In this document: positions 50,221-60,770 of the stretch, piece by piece
How the letters are laid out: every line of letters starts with the position of its first letter
Numbering within the stretch: position 1 is the first letter of the stretch
Assembly (NCBI GenBank): GCA_947476745.1
Contig: CANJRG010000001.1
Location: 62,001 to 126,000 of the forward strand
DNA: 64,000 nucleotides
DNA from: Acidimicrobiia bacterium
Lineage (GTDB): Bacteria; Actinomycetota; Acidimicrobiia; Acidimicrobiales; CAIXPF01
Reading direction: 5' to 3'
Program-made: the position numbers and the translations under genes
The notes under the pieces: model-generated
What the model saw: the letters and a program-made list of their open reading frames with translations, nothing else
Database searches by the model: none
Told to the model about the DNA's origin: nothing

Positions 50221-50991
50221 TCAGCGAGGCGCGACCACCACCGCATCACCCTGCCGGATGACGCCACCGCCGAGCACCGTGGCATACCAACGGCTCCAAC
50301 CGGGGTGACGATCGTGGTCGATACGGCGCGAGGAGGTGCCGGCGAAACAGCCGTTGATGTTGCTGCACGGCTCGGCCGGCACGCTCAGGCGGCAACGCAC
50401 CTCGCCCACTTCCAGCACCAGCCCCGACCGCAACGAGGCCCAGTCGACGCCGCCGATGGTGAGGTTCTCCCCCGCCGCACCGGCGGTCACCGGGTGCCCC
50501 TCGGCCGCGAGCGCGGCGATGACCTCGGCAGACCACAGGCACAGCGCCTGCCACGGACGGCCGTGATGGACCCGCGATCGTTGCCGATCGCCGACCAGTC
50601 CCCCGCGACCGACGACGTTCTCGGTAACGGACCGCTTGGGCACCCCGCCACCGGACGCGTTCACCTGGACGACGGCGCCGTACTGCGATGGAGGAAGGTC
50701 CCCCGCCGCCGCCCGCAACTCGGCCACCGCCACGACGTGGTGCAGCAACCGATGCACGGCGTCGCGGTCGGTCGCGCCTACTGCGGCCGAACCGCCGACG
50801 GCCATGGCAGGCCGGGCGGGCAAGCCGGGCGACGCCCACGCCGGCAATTCGTCGACGGCGCGCTGCAGCGAAGCCGGTAGGCCGGCGACGGCGTGGGCGA
50901 GCAGGTAGTCGGCGCGGCCCAGAGTCCGGGCCGTGTCCTGGTCGTTCCACTCCGCCGGGTCGAACTCGCACAGGGCACAGGGCGTGGTCAT
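50221..50991 (-). CDS. MOSC domain protein with extra N-terminal helical region
   Basis: A 256-residue protein. The C-terminal 140 residues are a MOSC beta-barrel: VQVNASGGGVPKRSV, GLVGDRQRSRVHHGRPWQALCLWSAEVI, HPVTAGAAGENLTIGGVDWASL and the Cys in VPAEPCSNINGCF. MOSC domains bind or deliver sulfur or molybdenum cofactors. The N-terminal part (CALCEFDPAEWN, then RTLGRADYLLAHAVAGLP) looks like a DinB-type helical bundle entry. Two molybdoenzymes are in the window. Confidence 0.8.
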   Translation of the reverse strand: MTTPCALCEFDPAEWNDQDTARTLGRADYLLAHAVAGLPASLQRAVDELPAWASPGLPARPAMAVGGSAAVGATDRDAVHRLLHHVVAVAELRAAAGDLPPSQYGAVVQVNASGGGVPKRSVTENVVGRGGLVGDRQRSRVHHGRPWQALCLWSAEVIAALAAEGHPVTAGAAGENLTIGGVDWASLRSGLVLEVGEVRCRLSVPAEPCSNINGCFAGTSSRRIDHDRHPGWSRWYATVLGGGVIRQGDAVVVAPR

Positions 50992-51010
50992 CACCGGCGG
51001 CGACCCATGA

Positions 51011-52648
<1,638 letters not shown>

Positions 52649-52654
52649 GCAATG

Positions 52655-52660
52655 ACGCTA
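52655..52660 (-). promoter_or_regulatory. -10 hexamer (TAGCGT) for class I fumarase
   Basis: TAGCGT on the minus strand ends 6 nt before the ATG at 52648. Confidence 0.5.
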
Positions 52661-52766
52661 CCGCCGCGGTCGACAAGTCGTCAGACCAGTACGGCACGGC
52701 CGACCGAGATCGTGCGACGGACCTCGATGGCGGGGGTGGGCGGGGCGGTCGCCGGGCTCGCCACGA

Positions 52767-52937
52767 TCAGGCGAGGCTGCTGCTCGCCACGAGCGTCCGG
52801 GCGTCACCGACGACCTGCGCGGTCACGCTGCCCAGCGCCCGCTCGATGCGGCCGTAGACGTCGATCAGCGGCCACAGCCGCTGCACGGTGGGAACGGCGA
52901 TGGCCCAGTGATCGATGGTGGTGATGCGCTCGCTCAT
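52767..52937 (-). CDS. Small hypothetical protein (56 residues)
   Basis: Begins MSERITTIDHWAIAVPTVQRLW and ends LVASSSLA. An AAGGGA lies at good spacing before the ATG. The amphipathic central helix (LIDVYGRIERALGSVTAQVVG) and normal composition favour a real gene. It is followed on the same strand by the class I fumarase. No family recognised. Confidence 0.5.
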   Translation of the reverse strand: MSERITTIDHWAIAVPTVQRLWPLIDVYGRIERALGSVTAQVVGDARTLVASSSLA

Positions 52938-53061
52938 GACTTGTGTCCCTTCGGTTACGCGGTGACCCTGCACACCACGACCAATACGAACAGTAGGCCT
53001 ACGACCACGCCTCGTAACTAGGCCAAAGCCCCTACTTCGGTGACCGATTTCCCCTACGCGG

Positions 53062-53086
53062 CGAATCGACATCGATTCGGTAGCGT
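53062..53086 (+). promoter_or_regulatory. hisI promoter with inverted repeat
   Basis: CGAATCGA-CA-TCGATTCG (53062-53079) is a perfect 8-bp inverted repeat, followed by a TAGCGT -10 (53081-53086) that ends 8 nt before the GTG. It is a candidate operator, related to 18-bp elements at 24464 and 40065. Confidence 0.5.
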
Positions 53087-53094
53087 GTCGCAGC

Positions 53095-53502
53095 GTGAAC
53101 GACCTCGAAGAGGGCCTGGCCCTCGCCCTGGATTTCGACAAGATGGCCAAGATCGCCGCAACCGGGGCATCCGTCGTACCGGTCGTGCTGCAGAATGCCG
53201 ACTCGGGCGACGTGCTGTTCATCGGCTACGCCAATGACCTCGCCGTGCGGGAGACCTTTGCCCGCCGCAGCGCCGTGCTGTGGTCGACCTCGCGCAACGA
53301 GCTGTGGCACAAGGGCGCCACCTCGGGCGACACCCTCGACCTGGTCGACGTCCGCGTCAACTGCGAGCAGAACTCGCTGCTGTACCGGGTCCGGCCTCGT
53401 ACCGGCGGGGTCTGTCATACCCAGGACCAGACCAGCGGCGAGGCCCGCAGCACGTGCTACTACCGGCTCGTCGAAGACCCTTCGACGCTGCAGTGGGCCT
53501 GA
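53095..53502 (+). CDS. hisI: Phosphoribosyl-AMP cyclohydrolase
   Basis: A 135-residue enzyme of histidine biosynthesis opening the adenine ring of PR-AMP. Marks are LWSTSRNELWHKGATSGDTLDLVDVRVNCEQNSLLYRV with metal-binding residues and GGVCHT near the C-terminus (Zn Cys). The gene is not in a his operon here. GTG 53095 is the only sensible start, since it lies 8 nt from a -10 hexamer. Confidence 0.93.
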   Translation: MNDLEEGLALALDFDKMAKIAATGASVVPVVLQNADSGDVLFIGYANDLAVRETFARRSAVLWSTSRNELWHKGATSGDTLDLVDVRVNCEQNSLLYRVRPRTGGVCHTQDQTSGEARSTCYYRLVEDPSTLQWA

Positions 53503-53530
53503 GCGGACCGCCCGGACCACCCGTCCGACC

Positions 53531-55279
53531 ATGATCGTCCCCGCCCCGGAGCTGATCGGCCACGGGGGCTGGATCGGTGCCGGGGGTGAGCTGTCGCTGC
53601 GTGCTCTACGCGGCAAGGTCGTCCTGGTCCACTTCTGGTCGCTGTCATGCGCCAAATGCCTGCGGGTGATGGACGAGTTGCGCGACCTACAGCGCCGCTT
53701 CCCCGATGAGGTGGTGGCGGTCTCGGTGCACTCGCCCAAGTTCCCCTACACCGGCCACCACGACGTGGTCCTCGACGCGGTGGCGCGACTCGGGATCGAC
53801 CACCCGGTGCTCGACGACCCCGACCTCATCACCTGGCAGCAGTACGGGGTGCGCGGCTGGCCCACCGTGGTCGTCGTCAACCCCCGCAGCGAGGTGGTCG
53901 GCGCCGTCACCGGCGACGGCAACGGCCCGCTGCTGCACCGGGTCGTGCAGGAACAGGTTGAGCTGCACCGCGAGACCACCCACGTGCAACGGCATCGGCT
54001 CGCCTTGCGCCCCCCGGCCATCACCATGACCCGTCCCCCTGGTGGGCTGGCCTTCCCGGCCAAGGTGGCGACCAACCGACGTGGCCGGATCGCCATCGCC
54101 GACTCGGGCAACGACCGGGTGGTGGTGGCCGACCTCGTCGGCGAGCACCTGGCCCGCATCACCCACCTGCTGACCGGCCTGTCACGCCCGCAGGGGGTGC
54201 GCCTGTACGGCTCGGACCTGGTGGTGTGCGACACCGGCCACGACCGGGTGGTCCTCGTGGATCTGGCCAGTCGGCCCGGCCTCGACGAGGAGGTGGAACC
54301 GGACCCGGCCGGCATCGTGCGCCTGCGGGTCCGGCCCGACGAGATCATCGCGTCCGGGCTGGCCGCACCGGCGGACGTCATCGCCGACGTCGACCGGTCC
54401 TTCGTGGTGGCCGAATCGGCCGGGCAGCGCCTGTGGCGGATCCCCGCCGACGGCTCGTCGCCGGCGGTCATCGCCGGCGACCGCTACGAGGGCCTCGTCG
54501 ACGGCCCGGCCGGCGACGCGGAGCTGGCCCAGCCCTCGGGACTGACCAGGCTGGCCGACGCGGTGGCCTTCGTTGACGCAGAGTCCTCCGCGTTACGCCT
54601 GTTGCAGAACCGGGGACGGGTCGGGACCCTCGCCGGCATCGGGCTGTTCGACTGGGGCCTGCGCGACGGACGCACCTCGACCGCCCGCATGCAGCACCCC
54701 GAGGGCGTGGTGGCAGGACTCGACGGCGCCTCGCTCTACGTGGCGGACACCTACAACCACCGGCTTCGCCGCTGGCGCAACAACCGGCTCGAGACCCTGC
54801 CGGTCGACGGCCTGCTCGAGCCGTCCGGCCTCGACATCCTGCCCGACGGGCGGCTGCTGGTGGCCGACCGGGCGCAGCACCGGATCTGCCTGGTCGACCC
54901 CGAGACCGGCACCGTGACACCGCTGACCTTCGCCACCGTGACCCTGCCCGACGCCGAGACCACCCCGGGCTGGGGTCCGCGACTCGACGCCGCGACGGGC
55001 GCCGAGCTCGCGATCGGCTTCGCCATCGACCTCGGGCCCTTCGAGTTGGACCGGACCGCGCCGGTCCCGGTGCGGGTCAGCCTGGAGTCGGAGCCGCCGT
55101 GGCTGCTCGATGCCCACCCGGGCGACTGGGTGCACCACGCCCCGACGGGCGAGTTGCACCTGCGCGGCGGAACCCCCGGGTCGGGGTTCGTCACCGTCCG
55201 GCTCGAGGCACGGGTCGGCACCGAAGGGGTGAGCGGCACTCGCCGCAGCGTGATCCGCCACCGGCTGACCGTCCGCTGA
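53531..55279 (+). CDS. Thioredoxin-like domain with NHL repeats (NHLRC2-like)
   Basis: A 582-residue protein. Residues 1 to about 150 are a TlpA/AhpC-like thioredoxin domain with a CAKC site (in WSLSCAKCLRVMDEL) and GWPTVVVVNP. From about 170 on are NHL repeats forming a beta-propeller, e.g. GGLAFPAKVATNRRGRIAIADSGNDRVVVADL, GADSLYVADTYNHRLRRW-like ASLYVADTYNHRLRRW and RLLVADRAQHRICLVD. A short C-terminal beta domain follows. The same architecture as animal NHLRC2. It lies 28 nt after hisI. Confidence 0.9.
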   Translation: MIVPAPELIGHGGWIGAGGELSLRALRGKVVLVHFWSLSCAKCLRVMDELRDLQRRFPDEVVAVSVHSPKFPYTGHHDVVLDAVARLGIDHPVLDDPDLITWQQYGVRGWPTVVVVNPRSEVVGAVTGDGNGPLLHRVVQEQVELHRETTHVQRHRLALRPPAITMTRPPGGLAFPAKVATNRRGRIAIADSGNDRVVVADLVGEHLARITHLLTGLSRPQGVRLYGSDLVVCDTGHDRVVLVDLASRPGLDEEVEPDPAGIVRLRVRPDEIIASGLAAPADVIADVDRSFVVAESAGQRLWRIPADGSSPAVIAGDRYEGLVDGPAGDAELAQPSGLTRLADAVAFVDAESSALRLLQNRGRVGTLAGIGLFDWGLRDGRTSTARMQHPEGVVAGLDGASLYVADTYNHRLRRWRNNRLETLPVDGLLEPSGLDILPDGRLLVADRAQHRICLVDPETGTVTPLTFATVTLPDAETTPGWGPRLDAATGAELAIGFAIDLGPFELDRTAPVPVRVSLESEPPWLLDAHPGDWVHHAPTGELHLRGGTPGSGFVTVRLEARVGTEGVSGTRRSVIRHRLTVR

Positions 55280-55303
55280 CCCCCCGACCGAGGCGCGCCC
55301 CGC

Positions 55304-56080
55304 TCAGCGGGCCGTCCAACCCCCGTCCACCACCAGCGTCTGCGCGGTGACGAAGCTCGAGGCGTCCGACGCCAGGAACAGCAGGGCCCCGTCGAGCTCC
55401 GGCAGCTCGCCGGCGCGTCGCATCGGGGTGTTACGGGTGATCCAGGCGATCCCCGAGCTGTCCTCCTCGAACATCTCCGAGGTCAGCTCGGTCTCGAAGT
55501 AGCCGGGGCAGATGGCGTTGACCCGCACCCCACGCTTGGCCCACTGCAGGCCGAGCTCCCGGGTCAGGCCCACCACACCGTGCTTGGAGATCACGTACGC
55601 GGCCTGGGTGTTGGGAGCCGACCCGGTGAAGGAGTGGGCCGAGCCGATGTTGATGACCGAGCCCTTACCGGCCGCCAGCATGGTCGGGGCCACCAGCGCG
55701 GCCAGCACGAAACAGGCGTTGAGGTTGACCTCGATGACGTCGCGATAGGCGTTGAAGGGTTCCTCCTCCGCCTTCCACGGGGCGTCGGACAGCCCGGCGT
55801 TGTTGACGAGCACGTCGATGCGGCCGAAACGGTCGATGGCGGTCTGCACCAACGCCCGGCAGGCCTCGTCGTCGCTGACGTCGCATGCCACCGGCACCAC
55901 ACCGGGCACCTCGGTGGCCAGCGCCTCGAGCCGGTCGAACCGGCGAGCCGCCGCCACCACCTGCGCCCCGGCCGCGGCGAGAACCCGCACGAACCGGTCG
56001 CCGATGCCACTGCTGGCACCGGTCACGATGGCCACTCGGCCCTTGATGTCCCACATAGAGGTCACGTCGATGTCGCTCAC
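55304..56080 (-). CDS. Short-chain dehydrogenase/reductase
   Basis: A 258-residue Rossmann oxidoreductase. The cofactor motif is VTGASSGIGDRFVRVL; NNAGLSD and the catalytic region SVINIGSAHSFTGS then YVISKHGVVGL (Tyr-x3-Lys); and the C-terminus ends LVVDGGW. Substrate unknown. The start is a GTG, 8 nt from a TACCAT hexamer. Confidence 0.92.
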   Translation of the reverse strand: MSDIDVTSMWDIKGRVAIVTGASSGIGDRFVRVLAAAGAQVVAAARRFDRLEALATEVPGVVPVACDVSDDEACRALVQTAIDRFGRIDVLVNNAGLSDAPWKAEEEPFNAYRDVIEVNLNACFVLAALVAPTMLAAGKGSVINIGSAHSFTGSAPNTQAAYVISKHGVVGLTRELGLQWAKRGVRVNAICPGYFETELTSEMFEEDSSGIAWITRNTPMRRAGELPELDGALLFLASDASSFVTAQTLVVDGGWTAR

Positions 56081-56088
56081 AGGGGGCG

Positions 56089-56094
56089 ATGGTA
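56089..56094 (-). promoter_or_regulatory. -10 hexamer (TACCAT) for the SDR gene
   Basis: TACCAT on the minus strand ends 8 nt before the GTG at 56080. Confidence 0.45.
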
Positions 56095-56133
56095 GGTTGC
56101 GGAGGGCTCTGAGGTCGACGAGGGTGGTCGCGG

Positions 56134-57033
56134 GTGAAGATTCGTATCGGATACGGCCTCGGGGTGAACAGCCTCACCAACGACGAGGAGCGCTACGGGC
56201 ACTTCGTCGACGAGCTCGAGCGGCTGCGCTTCGACTCGCTGTGGGTCTCGGAACGGATCTCCGGCCATTCGTCCGATCCGGTGGTCGCCATGGCCTTCTG
56301 CGCCGGGCGCACCCGCAAGCTGAAGTTCGGCATGTCGGTCATGGTGCTGCCGGGCCGTAACCCCGTGCTGGTCGCCAAGCAGCTGGCGTCACTTGACCGG
56401 CTGTCCAACGGGCGGATGCTTCCGGCATTCGGGCTCGGGGCGCCCAACCTCGCCGAGTGGGGGGCGTTCTCGGTGCAACGCAAGGAGCGGGCGCCGATCT
56501 TCGACGAGGCCCTGCCCCTGCTGCGCCGGCTGTGGACGGAGGACTCCGTCACGCACCACGGCCGCTTCTACGACTTCGAGGACATCCGGGTGCTGCCGCG
56601 ACCCATCCAGAGCCCGCCCGACGTGTGGCTCGGCGGGGCCGCACCGTCGGAGCTGCGCCGGGTCGGACGCCTCGCCGACGGCTGGCTGCCGTCGTTCACC
56701 ACCCCGGCCGACATGGCCGAGGGCATGGCCTTGGTCAGGCAGACCGCGGCCGAGCACGACCGCGAGATCGACCCGGAGCACTACGGGGTGCTGATCCCCT
56801 ACGCCACCGGTGCACTGCCCGACGGCTACGCCGCCGCCATGAAGGCCCGGCGCCCCGACCTGGACCCGAGCGACATCGTGCCGAGCGGGGTCGCCGCCAT
56901 CCGCCAGAAGCTGCTCGACTTCGTCGACGTCGGGGCCTCGAAGTTCGTACTGATCCCGGTGGCCGAACCCGACGACTGGACCCGGGAACTCGAGGAGCTG
57001 GCGGCGGAGCTGCTGCCGATGCAGACCCGCTGA
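56134..57033 (+). CDS. LLM-class F420-dependent oxidoreductase (second)
   Basis: A 299-residue luciferase-like barrel of the TIGR03619 type: KIRIGYGLGVNSLTNDEERYGHFVDELERLRFDSLWVSERI, FGMSVMVLPGRNPVLVAKQLASLDRLSNGRMLPAFGLGAPN. It would use F420. It is divergent from the SDR, which may act in the same pathway. The start GTG 56134 matches the family N-terminus. Confidence 0.88.
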   Translation: MKIRIGYGLGVNSLTNDEERYGHFVDELERLRFDSLWVSERISGHSSDPVVAMAFCAGRTRKLKFGMSVMVLPGRNPVLVAKQLASLDRLSNGRMLPAFGLGAPNLAEWGAFSVQRKERAPIFDEALPLLRRLWTEDSVTHHGRFYDFEDIRVLPRPIQSPPDVWLGGAAPSELRRVGRLADGWLPSFTTPADMAEGMALVRQTAAEHDREIDPEHYGVLIPYATGALPDGYAAAMKARRPDLDPSDIVPSGVAAIRQKLLDFVDVGASKFVLIPVAEPDDWTRELEELAAELLPMQTR

Positions 57034-57118
57034 CCGGTAGCGCCGGAAACGCCCGGGTCGGCCGAGCTGCCGAGCCGGCAGGATCCGTCGGACCAGACGA
57101 GCTGCCGGAACCGCGCGA

Positions 57119-57427
57119 TCAGGCCGCCCGGTGGGTGTCGACCACGGTGCTGACGTGCTCGACCGAGGAACCGACCCGCTTGGCCACCTCGTCGAAGGTG
57201 GCACGCTCATCGGCCGGCCAGCCCAGCAGCAGCGCATCGTTGTAGAGCGACACGATGGTGCGGTCACCGACCCGGCTGCGGCCGTGCTCGGCGGCACGAC
57301 GCCGGCTGTCGTCACGAGTGCGCCGTACCCGGCTGATGGCCCGGCGCAGCTGCAAGCCGACGAGCACCACCATCGCCACACGGGCGATCAGCACTACCGG
57401 CTCACCCATCTCGGCCCACGCACCCAT
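57119..57427 (-). CDS. Small membrane-anchored hypothetical protein
   Basis: A 102-residue protein with an N-terminal helix (VVLIARVAMVVLVGLQLRRAI), a basic segment (RVRRTRDDSRRRAAEHGRSR) and a soluble C-terminus (IVSLYNDALLLGWPADERATFDEVAKRVGSSVEHVSTVVDTHRA). AAAGGGG upstream is a good Shine-Dalgarno. No family recognised. Confidence 0.6.
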   Translation of the reverse strand: MGAWAEMGEPVVLIARVAMVVLVGLQLRRAISRVRRTRDDSRRRAAEHGRSRVGDRTIVSLYNDALLLGWPADERATFDEVAKRVGSSVEHVSTVVDTHRAA

Positions 57428-57528
57428 GCCCCTTTCGTCGGCCGATCGGTGCCGAGTGTGAACCTTTCGGGCCGTGGCCGCGAGCGAATCCCCACTACTG
57501 GGGACGGTTCCGCCGCCGAGCTGGAGGT

Positions 57529-58239
57529 CTAGGACAGCGCGAGTGGGGCAGCGCCCGGCGCCGACGGCATCGACGGCAGGGCTGGGACCGCCGGGAGCAC
57601 CGGCAACACCGGCAACACCGGCAACACCGCCTCCACCAGACGGGCCAGGCCGGCGATGGCGGTGTAGATCGACTCGTTGCGGCCCGTCGACGATCCCAGC
57701 TCGCCGAGCAGCTCGATGCCCAGGAACAGGGCGCTCACCGCCGAGGCCAGCTCACGGAGCGGCAACAACCCGGCGACCGGCGAAGCGCCCAGCACCCGCT
57801 GCAGCGCTCGATGGACCACGTCGATCCACTCCTCGAAGATCTCGCCGATCTCCTTGGCGAACAGCTCGTCGCCCGAGGCGGCGGCCATCACCTGGGACAG
57901 CACGTGGATGGTGCCGCTCGCCACGTCTTCCTGGTGCAGCTCGGCGCCCATCTCCACCAGGGCCGACAGCGAGGTCACCTCGGCCAGGCGGCGTTCGTAA
58001 CGGGCCAGACGCTCCTCGCTCATCTGCTTCAGACCGGCGATGACGGCCTCGTCGATCGAACCGAAGTGGTAGTAAATCGACGCCTGGTTGAAGTTCCCGG
58101 CGCGGGCGATGGCCCGGGCGCTGGCACCGAGCATGCCGTCGCTACGGATCGTCGCCAGGGTGGCCTCGATGATGCGGGCCCGCGTCGCTTCGCTCGCGCC
58201 GTTGGCCCGTCCGCTCGCTCTGCTCCTCCCCCTGCTCAC
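57529..58239 (-). CDS. TetR family regulator (second)
   Basis: A 236-residue regulator with the DNA-binding head RARIIEATLATIRSDGMLGASARAIARAGNFNQASIYYHFGSIDEAVIAGL and a helical ligand domain. The C-terminus carries an LP repeat from a 9-bp tandem. It is divergent from the aminotransferase (59 nt between starts) and may control it; no clear operator was seen. Confidence 0.88.
   Translation of the reverse strand: MSRGRSRASGRANGASEATRARIIEATLATIRSDGMLGASARAIARAGNFNQASIYYHFGSIDEAVIAGLKQMSEERLARYERRLAEVTSLSALVEMGAELHQEDVASGTIHVLSQVMAAASGDELFAKEIGEIFEEWIDVVHRALQRVLGASPVAGLLPLRELASAVSALFLGIELLGELGSSTGRNESIYTAIAGLARLVEAVLPVLPVLPVLPAVPALPSMPSAPGAAPLALS
57599..57625. repeat. Three tandem 9-bp repeats (ACCGGCAAC)
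   Basis: Three exact copies near the 3' end of the second tetR gene encode a Val-Leu-Pro repeat. Confidence 0.8.
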
Positions 58240-58286
58240 CTGCGCAGTCTCTCACCGGCGCACCTCCAGTGGAGAACCGGAGCGGT

Positions 58287-58292
58287 TAGCCT
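58287..58292 (+). promoter_or_regulatory. -10 hexamer (TAGCCT) for the aminotransferase
   Basis: TAGCCT ends 6 nt before the ATG at 58299, without a Shine-Dalgarno. Confidence 0.5.
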
Positions 58293-58298
58293 GCGGCG

Positions 58299-59576
58299 AT
58301 GGCAGCCAACGCCGACTACAACTTCGTCCCCGGCGTGGCTACGCCCTACGTCGTGGCCACCGAGGGCTCCGAGCTGGTCCTGGCCGACGGTCGCCGCATC
58401 CTCGACGGCGGGGGCGGGGCGATCGTGACCAACATCGGCCACGGCCGGCCCGAGATCGCCGAGGTCGCAGCCCGCAGCACCTCGACCGTCGACTACGTGA
58501 TCCCACCGTGGAACACCCCGTCCCGCCAGGCGCTCGTCGACCGTCTGGTCGGGTCGTGGCTGCCGGCGGGCCTGGACCGGGTGGCGCTGGTGTCCGGCGG
58601 GTCGGAGTCGGTCGAGGCGGCGATCCGGCTGGCCCACGCCTACCAGGTGTGCCACGGTGAGCCGGATCGCTACAAGGTGATCGGACGTTGGCCTTCCTAC
58701 CACGGGGTGGGCATCGGCGGGCTGTCGGCCGGCGGGCACCGCGGCCGCCGGGCCGGCTTCGAGCGGCTCCTGCTCGACTTCCCCCACGTGAGCTGGGACG
58801 ATCCCGACGCGTTGGAGGCCATGATCGAGGCCCAGGGCCCGGAGAACGTGGCCGCATTCATCGCCGAACCGGTCATCGGCGCGGCTGCCGGATGCCTCGT
58901 GCCGCCGCCGGACTACTTCCCCCGGGTGGCGGAGATCTGCCGTCGCTACGGCGTGCTGCTGATCATCGACGAGGTCATGACCGGGTTCGGCCGCACCGGC
59001 CGCAACTTCGGCATCGAGCACTGGGGGGTCACCCCCGACATCCTGGTGGGCGGCAAGGGGCTCAGCGGTGGCTACGCCCCGATGGGCGGGGTCTACACCC
59101 ACACCGCGGTGACCCAGTCCCTTGCCGACAAGGGCCAGGCGTTCATGTTCTTCACCTACGGTGCCCACTCGTCGGCCTGTGCCATCTCCGACCGGGTGCT
59201 CGAGATCCTCGAGGAGGAGGACCTCGTGGCCCGCTGCGCCCGCATGGGCGGCGTGCTCGAGGCCCGCCTGCGGGATCGCTTCGCCACCCATCCCCATGTC
59301 TCGGAGGTTCGCGGCCTGGGGTTGATGCTCGGCCTCGAGCTGGTCGCCGAACGCGATCCGCACCGCTGGTTCCCCGCCCAGGCCCACCTCGCCCAGGCCG
59401 TGGTCCGCGAGGCGCTGGCCCGCGACGTGTGGGTGTACCCAGCCGGCTCGGGTGATCCGGTGCAGGACGCCGTCATGCTCGGCCCGCCCTTCACCATCAC
59501 CGAGGCCGAGATCGACCGGCTCGTCGACGTGCTCGCAGCTGCCCTCGACGCCGCCGTGGCGAGCCTGCAGCCCTGA
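58299..59576 (+). CDS. Class III aminotransferase
   Basis: A 425-residue PLP enzyme. It has GGGGAIVTNIGHGRPEIAEV, LVSGGSESVEAAIRLAHAY, RWPSYHGVGIGGLS, IIDEVMTGFGRTG and the PLP lysine in VGGKGLSGGYAPMGGV. The donor is typically an omega-amine or similar. It is leaderless by spacing and is followed by a hairpin. Confidence 0.92.
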   Translation: MAANADYNFVPGVATPYVVATEGSELVLADGRRILDGGGGAIVTNIGHGRPEIAEVAARSTSTVDYVIPPWNTPSRQALVDRLVGSWLPAGLDRVALVSGGSESVEAAIRLAHAYQVCHGEPDRYKVIGRWPSYHGVGIGGLSAGGHRGRRAGFERLLLDFPHVSWDDPDALEAMIEAQGPENVAAFIAEPVIGAAAGCLVPPPDYFPRVAEICRRYGVLLIIDEVMTGFGRTGRNFGIEHWGVTPDILVGGKGLSGGYAPMGGVYTHTAVTQSLADKGQAFMFFTYGAHSSACAISDRVLEILEEEDLVARCARMGGVLEARLRDRFATHPHVSEVRGLGLMLGLELVAERDPHRWFPAQAHLAQAVVREALARDVWVYPAGSGDPVQDAVMLGPPFTITEAEIDRLVDVLAAALDAAVASLQP

Positions 59577-59581
59577 CCCGG

Positions 59582-59606
59582 CCCCGGCGGCGAACCGCCG
59601 CCGGGG
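59582..59606. terminator. 11-bp hairpin between aminotransferase and ferrochelatase
   Basis: CCCCGGCGGCG and CGCCGCCGGGG with an AAC loop, 5 nt after the aminotransferase stop and 3 nt before the converging ferrochelatase stop. Bidirectional. Confidence 0.65.
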
Positions 59607-59609
59607 TAC

Positions 59610-60770
59610 TCAGCCGGGTCGACCGGCGTCCGGGCCTCCGGCGTCCGGGCGGCCCGCGCCCGAACCTGCTGCACCGCGACGGCCCGCGCCCGTGCCCGCG
59701 CCGGCAGCCCCAGGGCGACCCGCGCCGGGACCGGCGGTGGGCCGGGCGGCAGGTGCCGGGCAGCAGTCGGCCCGGCACACGTCGGGCCACACCCTCAGCG
59801 TCGACAGGCTCCGGCGGAGCGGAGCGGCTCCCGTGCCGGCGGCACGGCGCTCCTCGACCAGCTCGCCGATCATGGCCACGAAACGCGGGTCGGTCCCCAC
59901 TGTGGCGGCGCGCGCCGCCCGCACACCCAGCGAGGCGGCCAGCGGCAACGCCACCGTGTCGAGGTCGTACACCACCTCGAGATGGTCCGAGACGAAACCG
60001 ATGGGCACCAGGACCACGTCGGTCACGCCCTGCGCCGCCAGCTCGCGCAGCCGGTCCCCCACGTCGGGCTCGAGCCAGGGCACCTGCGGCGGACCGCTTC
60101 GGCTCTGCCACACCAGCTCCCAGTCCGACCTGGCGCCGGCCCGCTCCACCACCAGCGCAGCCGCAGCGCGCAGTTGTATCTCGTAGTCGCACGTCGCCGC
60201 CGAGGACACCGGGATGGAGTGGGCACAGAACAGCAGGCGGGGGCTCGCAGCGGCGCCGAAGCCGGCCATTGCCGTGGCCACCCGTTCAGCCAGCGGCTCG
60301 ATGAAGCCCGGATGGTCGAAGAACACCCGCAGCTTGTGCAGCGCCGGTGCGTCGGGGCCTACGGCCCGGCGGGCCGCGTCGAGGTCCTCGCGGTACTGGC
60401 GACACCCTGAGTAGGAGCTGAACGCCGAGGTCACGAAGGCGTACGCCTCGGTGATGCCGTCGGCGGTCATCTGCTGCAGGGTGTCGGTGAGATACGGGTG
60501 CCAGTTGCGGTTGCCCCAGTAGACGGGCAGGTCGGCTCGGCCGGTGCGGTCGAGCTCGTCGCGCAGCGCCGCGATCAGGGCTCGCACCTGGTCGTTGATC
60601 GGACTACGCCCACCGAAGGACTGGTAGTGCGACTCGACCTCGTCGAGCCGTTCGGGCGGGACACCGCGACCGCGGGTGACATTCTCGAGAAACGGTCGCA
60701 CGTCGGCGGGCTGCTCCGGGCCACCGAAGGACACCACGAGCAGCGCTGACCTCTCACCATCGACGGGCAT
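59610..60770 (-). CDS. hemH: Ferrochelatase (coproporphyrin type) with long Gly/Ala/Pro/Arg tail
   Basis: A 386-residue enzyme that inserts iron into a porphyrin, in actinobacteria usually coproporphyrin III (CpfC). Marks are LLVVSFGGPEQPADVRPFL, FAFVTSAFSSYSGCRQYREDL-like YAFVTSAFSSYSGC, LLFCAHSIPVSSAATCDYE (catalytic His), WLEPDVGDRL and VPIGFVSDHLEVVYDLD. VWPDVCRADCCPAP supplies [2Fe-2S] cysteines typical of the actinobacterial form. The last 45 residues are a low-complexity tail. ATG 60770 has GGGGGAGAGGA upstream. Confidence 0.93.
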   Translation of the reverse strand: MPVDGERSALLVVSFGGPEQPADVRPFLENVTRGRGVPPERLDEVESHYQSFGGRSPINDQVRALIAALRDELDRTGRADLPVYWGNRNWHPYLTDTLQQMTADGITEAYAFVTSAFSSYSGCRQYREDLDAARRAVGPDAPALHKLRVFFDHPGFIEPLAERVATAMAGFGAAASPRLLFCAHSIPVSSAATCDYEIQLRAAAALVVERAGARSDWELVWQSRSGPPQVPWLEPDVGDRLRELAAQGVTDVVLVPIGFVSDHLEVVYDLDTVALPLAASLGVRAARAATVGTDPRFVAMIGELVEERRAAGTGAAPLRRSLSTLRVWPDVCRADCCPAPAARPTAGPGAGRPGAAGAGTGAGRRGAAGSGAGRPDAGGPDAGRPG

